A stretch of 8,197 nucleotides of DNA, from positions 1 through 8,197 of the forward strand of contig DOXE01000470.1 in the NCBI GenBank assembly GCA_003519205.1. Direction: 5' to 3'. The notes under the pieces are model-generated. The model ran no database searches and was not told the origin of the DNA. It saw only the letters and a list, made by a program, of their open reading frames with translations. Source of the DNA: Chloroflexota bacterium. Its GTDB lineage: Bacteria; Chloroflexota; Anaerolineae; Promineifilales; Promineifilaceae. The first letter of the stretch is position 1; every line of letters begins with the position of its first letter. Made by a program: the position numbers and the translations under genes. Of this stretch, positions 4,583-8,197 are shown piece after piece.

Positions 4583-5635
4583 ATGTTAGGTAAAAAAGCT
4601 CCAACTTTCTTGTAATGGGTTTTGATCGCTTTCCTGATTTTGAGCGCTCTGGCTGGATGCAGTCAACAGGAGAGCGCCCCTGTAGAAGAACCTGTAGAGC
4701 CGACACCAGAGGAGAGCGCTCCCGTAGAAGAACCTACAGAGCCAGCACCAGAGGAAGAGCAACCAACAACCGCCGTGATTATCATTCCCCAAGACCCTCT
4801 TGGTTTCAACGGTCTAGTTGCTGATACTGGTTATGAAGCCATGGTCGGTGAATTAGCCTTGCTGGCTGTATCCGAAATCGATCCCAGCGGAAATGTTTAT
4901 CCTGAACTGGCTGAGGAAATCCCAACCCTTGAGAATGGCGGCGTTGTCTTCGATGAAGAAAATTGGACCATGGATGTCACCTGGGAACTGCGTCAAGATG
5001 TGTTTTGGGCTGACGGAGAACAGGTCACAGTCGATGATGTGATTTTCACCTGGGACGCCATCACTGATCCCGAGATGGGCATCTGGGTTGATGGTGTTGA
5101 TTACACCGATAGTATTGAGAAGGTCGATGATTTCACCTTTATCGTTCACTACAATACCGTCTACACCGCATACCAGACCCAATTCGGAGGCGAAAATTTT
5201 AACGTTTACCCAGAGCATTATTGCGATGCCTCCCAGGGCTTCACCGCTTGGGATTGCAACCGCGAACCGCTCAGTAATGGTCCATATATTCTTGAAGAAT
5301 GGGTAACCGGCGATCATCTTTCCTTCCGGCGCAACGAGAATTATTTTGAAGAAGGTAAGCCTTCCATCGATCAAGTCGTTGTGAGGATCGTTCCGGAGCA
5401 GGCAGTTCGCAAGACAATGATGCTTGAGGGCGATGCGGACATGAATATGTGGTTAGGAGAAAGTGAAGCGGCCGATCTCTCTGGGTCAGACAATGTCTAT
5501 GTCAGCTTCTTACCCTCCGAACGATGGGTCTTCCGCCTCATCCCCAACCTAGTACGGCGTGGTACAGTTAATCCTACTGGTCCTCCCCATCCGGTATTAG
5601 GTGATGTGCACGTTCGGCAAGCCAACTGTAAATAG
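4583..5635 (+). pseudogene. Broken ABC transporter solute-binding lipoprotein (family 5, DppA/OppA-like)
   Basis: The original start is ATG 4583 with AAGGAGG (4571-4577) 5 nt upstream. The signal peptide reads MLGKKAPTFL, then an in-frame TAA (4613-4615), then WVLIAFLILSALAGC with a lipobox LAGC ending at Cys 4658-4660. A 28-residue Glu/Pro linker of two 14-residue repeats follows. Then comes the SBP_bac_5 fold: 'DPLGFNGLVADTGYEAMVGEL', 'TWELRQDVFWADGEQVTVDDVIFTWDAI', 'LSNGPYILEEW'. Homology stops dead after 'HPVLGDVHVRQA' (gcc at 5621-5623), where the family continues for roughly another 200 residues; here it reads Asn-Cys-Lys-TAG. The protein would bind peptides, amines or similar outside the membrane for an ABC importer. 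Restart at TTG 4622 could give a lipoprotein lacking its positive N-region, but the missing C-terminal lobe makes it non-functional. It probably belonged to the methylamine cassette; the substrate is unknown. No permease or ATPase genes follow. Confidence 0.85.
4670..4753 (+). repeat. Two tandem 42-bp repeats in the lipoprotein linker
   Basis: Two in-frame 14-codon units (4670-4711 and 4712-4753) encode ESAPVEEPVEPTPE and ESAPVEEPTEPAPE, followed by a partial EEQP. They form the acidic, Pro-rich tether between the lipidated cysteine and the folded domain. Such linkers vary in length by repeat slippage. Confidence 0.7.
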
Positions 5636-5639
5636 CGAA

Positions 5640-5935
5640 AAGTAATTTTTCTCAAGACCGTGTCCGGCTTCTAGCAGGTCCCTGGCAAAAGTAAGGCGGA
5701 AGTCATGCCAGTTCACAGGCTCATCCAGGCCGGCCTTATTAGCCCCTTTCCTCAACATCTACGCCATCGCCTCGGTACAGATGATCCGTCCCGCCCATAT
5801 TTTGCCACCTTTCCAAACAGAGCCGATAAGTGCCTGGAGACGGCCGAGGCGGCTGATCTCCTCACCCATTACCGATAGCCAGCCATCGGGAGCTACGTTA
5901 CGACAAGCCACCCTTCCCTGCCCCCAGCCGAGGCA
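5640..5935 (-). pseudogene. Tyrosine recombinase (integrase) C-terminal remnant
   Basis: A minus-strand frame open from 5935 reads through a TAG at 5761-5759 and includes TEAMA, the stop, then MLRKGANKAGLDEPVNW and HDFRLTFARDLLEAGHGLEK. This is the catalytic-domain signature HxxR of tyrosine recombinases (His codon 5707-5705, Arg codon 5698-5696) followed by the 'tFA..LLeAGh' helix. The usual residue after the Arg is His; here it is Leu. The catalytic tyrosine that should lie some 30-40 residues further is absent because the homology ends at about 5648, next to the broken binding-protein gene (break at 5623/5624). The N-terminal arm-binding domain and the first catalytic Arg are also missing or unrecognisable. 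The remnant is clearly dead. It may come from a phage, an integrative element or a XerC-like gene. Confidence 0.65.
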
Positions 5936-6187
5936 TCACCATCGCCTAAGCTACCCACTGCTGCACAAACCCAAAACCATAGCCTCAAACCGGCCGGTGA
6001 GGGTATTTAGGCTTTAAAGATACTAAAGAAGATTATTTTAGGCCTATTTTCCTACTGCCTGAAAAGGTAGATCACAGCCGGAGGCCACCTCCAAAGCCAG
6101 AAATGCTCCAACAATGATGAGCCATGGTCATACTTCCGCACAAACTCGCATAAAGTCGCCTACCGGCCATCCTGGCAACCTTATTTG
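5936..6187. other. Non-coding stretch
   Basis: I see no gene on either strand. The plus-strand frame across 5781-6017 is an unstructured Pro/His/Arg-rich shadow of the recombinase remnant. The composition shifts to AT-rich near 6010-6050. No repeat ends or tRNA are visible. Confidence 0.4.
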
Positions 6188-6196
6188 TGTTATAAT
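6188..6196 (+). promoter_or_regulatory. Extended -10 promoter
   Basis: TGTTATAAT is a perfect extended -10 element (TG at 6188-6189, TATAAT at 6191-6196) with no good -35, as is common for extended -10 promoters. Transcription would begin near 6203, only about 6 nt before the ATG at 6209, so the message would be close to leaderless. Confidence 0.45.
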
Positions 6197-6208
6197 AAAC
6201 CATTGGCC

Positions 6209-6364
6209 ATGACAAAACCCTTGACTGACTCTGAATTGGAACACTTACTTAACTTCATCGGCTGCGGCACCCTTGACGCCGATGTCTGGTTCCTTGGCAA
6301 TGAAGAAGCAGGCAGCGGGGTAGCAAATATTCGCACACGGCTTAAATTCCGGCCGGTTCGATGA
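6209..6364 (+). pseudogene. N-terminal fragment, uracil-DNA-glycosylase-like protein
   Basis: An ATG after an extended -10 promoter opens 51 codons: MTKPLTDSELEHLLNFIGCG, then a segment ending in DADVWFLGNEE, AGSGVANIRTRLKF and a TGA. The pattern FIGCGTLDADVWFLGNEE resembles the opening strand and first motif of uracil-DNA-glycosylase-like proteins ('FxGxGxxxAdvwFiGxEEg'), whose full length is about 200 residues or more. Here the frame ends soon afterwards and is followed by an unrelated-looking fragment in another frame, so this is a truncated gene. The family call is tentative and rests on one motif. Confidence 0.45.
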
Positions 6365-6551
6365 ACTGGTTGTCCTGGCGATTGGCATCGTCGTGTTTCA
6401 TGTGTTGGCCTTCGCCGAGAAGAAAGGCCGTTGGGAGCAGTTAGAAACGCCTTTCGGTAATGTTGTAAGGCTAGTGGCGGGTGATATAGACCATGTCGTC
6501 GTGGAGACCGATAGAGGCACAACCTACGAGGTCCAGTGCCACAAGAACTAG
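6324..6551 (+). pseudogene. C-terminal fragment of a small membrane-anchored protein
   Basis: This frame has no usable start (it opens after a TAG at 6321-6323) but reads as real protein: RFDELVVLAIGIVVFHVLAF, one hydrophobic membrane-spanning segment, then EKKGRWEQLETPFGNVVRLV, then a segment ending VVVETDRGTTYEVQCHKN and TAG. The tail, with Trp, a 'VVVETDRGTTYEV' strand and a near-terminal Cys, resembles short conserved proteins I associate with Chloroflexota genomes, but I cannot name a family. It overlaps the glycosylase-like fragment for about 40 nt in another frame, which suggests a deletion joined two genes. Confidence 0.4.
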
Positions 6552-6591
6552 CGTAATTCATGATGGCGAAAGTCTCTTTTAATCCTGACCC

Positions 6592-6608
6592 CTAATGTGT
6601 CTCATTAG
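6592..6608. repeat. Small 6-bp hairpin between convergent genes
   Basis: CTAATG and CATTAG form a perfect 6-bp inverted repeat around TGTCT. It lies between the plus-strand gene remnants and the 3' end of the minus-strand membrane-protein gene. It is AT-rich with no T-run, so it is only a weak terminator candidate. Confidence 0.2.
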
Positions 6609-6716
6609 CTCCGATACGGAACAGACGTACAGAAACTCATTGGTCGCCGATGTTTCCAACCCTCGATTCCACTCCACTATCTTCCGAGCAACATTCCCCG
6701 GTTATTTCTAGGACCC

Positions 6717-7613
6717 TCAGACTGCTTGCGGCGCCTTTTCCACCAACGGTGGCTCGCCTGTCCATGTGCGCCAGGCCAGCGTCCACAAAGCGGAGAGGAA
6801 GGCCGAAACGGCGCCCTGCACCACCAACAGCAGAGGCCACAGGCAGCAGCAAAGAATCAGGATGAGGCCCGGCAGGAACAACAGGATTCCCAGGACGATG
6901 AAGATCGCGATCTGTAGTAGGAACAGGATGATGGCTTCACCTAGATTCGACGTTAGCACGTTCGTGCCGCGGCGGTAAGAATCGATGACGCCAAGATTCT
7001 CCAACATACAGGCCCGCTCGGCGAAGTTTCTCAAGATCGACAGCACCAGTACGATGGGAACCAGGATGCACGCCAGAACGGCTATCGTGATACCCAGACC
7101 GGCCGTACCTACTAGTGGGGCGAACGTGTCGCCAAAGAGGGCGAAGAATCCCCCATATGCGCCTAATGCCAGCAACACGACGAGGAGTAGAATGAAGCCT
7201 GGTATTGCCGGTAAAATGCTAATGCCGAGTAGGGTCCAGGCCCTATGCCAGCCAGCGCCCCAGGCCTGAGAGAAGCTGGATTTTTCACCAGATTCGATGG
7301 TATCGACGCTGGCGATCAGGCCGCCACGGGCGATAGTTGAAACGGCCCAGAGTACTATCCAGATCGCCATAAATACGATTAGGATCACGCATACCAGGGC
7401 AACGATCACGCCCACTGCCAGGCCGGCGGTTACATCATCGATTTGGGGAACTTGGCCCACATCTCCAAATGGTTGGCCATTGCCGCTACCTCCTCCTCCG
7501 CCACCGCCGCCGAACGAGCCGCTGCCCAGCGCAACCAAAATGCCCAGGACGATGAGAAACTTATTCTGCCAGACGATATTTACAGATCGATTCAGTATCT
7601 TGCCATATTCCAT
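6717..7613 (-). CDS. Multi-pass membrane protein with glycine-rich loop, function unknown
   Basis: A 298-residue integral membrane protein. The ATG at 7613 is chosen over the longer GTG/ATG options because GGAGGG (7624-7619) lies 5 nt upstream. The first 18 residues (MEYGKILNRSVNIVWQNKF) are amphipathic; the segment 'IVWQNKFLIVLGILVALGSG' is typical of DUF-type membrane proteins in which a helix enters after 'W.nk.L'. Hydrophobic segments are at about 19-31, 65-95, 130-155, 165-195, 225-250 and 250-275, giving roughly six passes. A flexible extramembrane loop at 33-46 contains eight consecutive glycines (35-42). A CCCLWP cluster lies in the last membrane segment. I recognise no catalytic motif. 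Similar proteins with a 'RGGLIASVDxIExGexxSFxxAWxaG' stretch (seen here at about 96-121) occur as uncharacterised proteins in Chloroflexota and related phyla; that recollection is a weak basis. The gene is intact and stands alone. Confidence 0.75.
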   Translation of the reverse strand: MEYGKILNRSVNIVWQNKFLIVLGILVALGSGSFGGGGGGGGSGNGQPFGDVGQVPQIDDVTAGLAVGVIVALVCVILIVFMAIWIVLWAVSTIARGGLIASVDTIESGEKSSFSQAWGAGWHRAWTLLGISILPAIPGFILLLVVLLALGAYGGFFALFGDTFAPLVGTAGLGITIAVLACILVPIVLVLSILRNFAERACMLENLGVIDSYRRGTNVLTSNLGEAIILFLLQIAIFIVLGILLFLPGLILILCCCLWPLLLVVQGAVSAFLSALWTLAWRTWTGEPPLVEKAPQAV

Positions 7614-7681
7614 GTCATCCCTCCGAAATATGTGTTGCGTTAATGTCTCACTACTATTCAATAAAGGTGGATTTCTCCCCC

Positions 7682-7792
7682 TTAGTCTTTACCATTCCTT
7701 ACGTATTCTGCCGGCACTAGTTGCATAGACATCAGCCATCGCTTCTTCCTTTGTTTGTCATTAGGCACATAAACCTTCTCGAGGTTTGCCAT
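7682..7792 (-). CDS. Possible small ORF (36 aa) downstream of the oxidoreductase gene
   Basis: An ATG at 7792-7790, with AAAAGG about 8 nt upstream, opens 36 codons: MANLEKVYVPNDKQRKKRWL, then MSMQLVPAEYVRNGKD and TAA. The product is basic in its middle (KQRKKR). The frame is the same as that of the oxidoreductase gene and stays open from that gene's TAA (7825-7823), so the tail could also be a former C-terminal extension. No family is recognised. It contains the AAACCT/AGGTTT hairpin at 7771-7787. Confidence 0.25.
   Translation of the reverse strand: MANLEKVYVPNDKQRKKRWLMSMQLVPAEYVRNGKD
7771..7787. repeat. 6-bp hairpin downstream of the oxidoreductase gene
   Basis: AAACCT (7771-7776) and AGGTTT (7782-7787) pair perfectly around TCTCG. 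It lies 36 nt after the minus-strand stop codon, the right place for a terminator stem, but no T-run follows in the minus direction. Confidence 0.25.
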
Positions 7793-7822
7793 GTCATTGG
7801 CCTTTTCATACGCATCCAGTTG

Positions 7823-8197
7823 TTAGTTATGTTCCACAGTGATGATGACATTTCCCTTTTTATGCCCAGTGTCTGCATATCGGTGAGCCTCGGCCGTCTG
7901 TTCCAACGGGTAGCGCCTATCTATAACCGCTTTTAACTTTCCCGCCTCAACTAGCTCTGTAAGGAAAGTCAAATCTTCAGCATTTTCCTTATATGAGTCC
8001 ATGATTGACACGAATTTCCCGTTCGGAATTAGAGCTTTTTTGCACTTTGACTTCGAAGCTTTTCCTACGGCATCGAAGATACAATCGTAAAGCTCTACCC
8101 TTTGTGTAAAATCTTCCTTGGTGTAATCAATGACCTTATCGGCTCCCAGAGATTTCACCATTTCTAAATTCGTAGTACTGCATACCCCGGTCACTTC
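7823..8197 (-). CDS. MDR-family NAD(P)-dependent oxidoreductase (quinone reductase/alcohol dehydrogenase-like), C-terminal part
   Basis: The visible 124 residues enter at the right edge in frame (Glu-Val-Thr-Gly-Val...) and end at TAA 7825-7823. They are the second half of a medium-chain dehydrogenase/reductase: the nucleotide-binding Rossmann segment '[20 protein letters not shown]' followed by 'VIDYTKEDF' is highly typical, then '[10 protein letters not shown]' and '[10 protein letters not shown]'. The C-terminal part has '[20 protein letters not shown]' and '[20 protein letters not shown]', the usual closing segment in which the substrate domain completes. The N-terminal catalytic domain, including any zinc ligands, is outside the window, so substrate and zinc dependence cannot be judged. 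It is most like the zeta-crystallin/quinone-oxidoreductase branch. Intact as far as seen, about 210 nt upstream of the membrane-protein gene on the same strand. Confidence 0.93.
   Translation of the reverse strand, partial: EVTGVCSTTNLEMVKSLGADKVIDYTKEDFTQRVELYDCIFDAVGKASKSKCKKALIPNGKFVSIMDSYKENAEDLTFLTELVEAGKLKAVIDRRYPLEQTAEAHRYADTGHKKGNVIITVEHN

Noticed and set aside
4128..4706. Minus-strand ORF of 192 codons
   Set aside because: Ser/Ala/Thr/Pro-rich antisense shadow of the corrinoid protein gene, with no motif.
4853..5374. Minus-strand ORF of 173 codons
   Set aside because: Antisense to the clearly recognisable binding-protein domain and without family features.
913..5666. Identical 12-mer AGACCGTGTCCG at 913-924 and 5655-5666, which could be direct repeats flanking the cassette
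   Set aside because: The match does not extend by one base on either side, and about two 12-mer direct repeats are expected by chance in a sequence of this length.
7297..7728. Plus-strand ORF of 143 codons with a poly-Pro tract
   Set aside because: The proline run is the antisense of the poly-Gly loop of the membrane-protein gene on the minus strand.
1..8197. CRISPR array or defence cluster
   Set aside because: No regularly spaced repeats and no Cas, restriction or known defence domains are visible.

Overview
The window reads as a piece of bacterial chromosome, probably from an uncultured anaerobe. The kinase, the Gly-rich membrane protein and the small decayed genes remind me of Chloroflexota (Anaerolineae-like), but no rRNA or other phylogenetic marker is present, so this is a weak inference.

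Layout. (1) Positions 1-765, minus strand: the 5' end of a serine/threonine protein kinase gene leaves the left edge. Behind it lies decayed coding DNA: a coil-like frame with two amber stops that ends 2 nt before the kinase start, a PAS-domain fragment with a nonsense codon, and a small broken ORF. (2) 834-1320: no convincing gene. There is a match to the 3' end of a tRNA gene (a possible attachment-site scar) and an inverted-repeat structure. (3) 1353-5635, plus strand: a methylated-amine type cassette. It holds an Lrp/AsnC regulator with a start at or near its transcript end, a 416-nt gap, an MttB-superfamily methyltransferase without pyrrolysine, its cognate corrinoid protein, and a family-5 solute-binding lipoprotein gene that is broken at both ends. 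(4) 5640-6551: gene debris, with a tyrosine-recombinase C-terminal remnant (minus strand) touching the broken binding-protein gene and two unrelated N- and C-terminal gene fragments (plus strand). (5) 6717-8197, minus strand: an intact multi-pass membrane protein and the C-terminal half of an MDR-family oxidoreductase running off the right edge.

How it fits together. The MttB-type protein would move a methyl group from a methylated amine (quaternary or tertiary; substrate unknown) to Co(I) on the corrinoid protein, which would pass it to a methyltransferase (to tetrahydrofolate or similar) not in this window. The binding protein would have captured the substrate or a peptide/amine, but it now carries a stop in its signal peptide and lacks its C-terminal half, so uptake must use another transporter or has been lost. 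The Lrp-type protein is the obvious local regulator. The tRNA-like scar on one side and the recombinase remnant on the other fit arrival or rearrangement by site-specific recombination, followed by decay.

Most interesting points: the intact MttB/corrinoid pair beside a freshly broken transport gene; two 15-bp dyads 31 bp apart over the regulator's promoter; and a kinase N-terminus lacking the usual alphaC glutamate.
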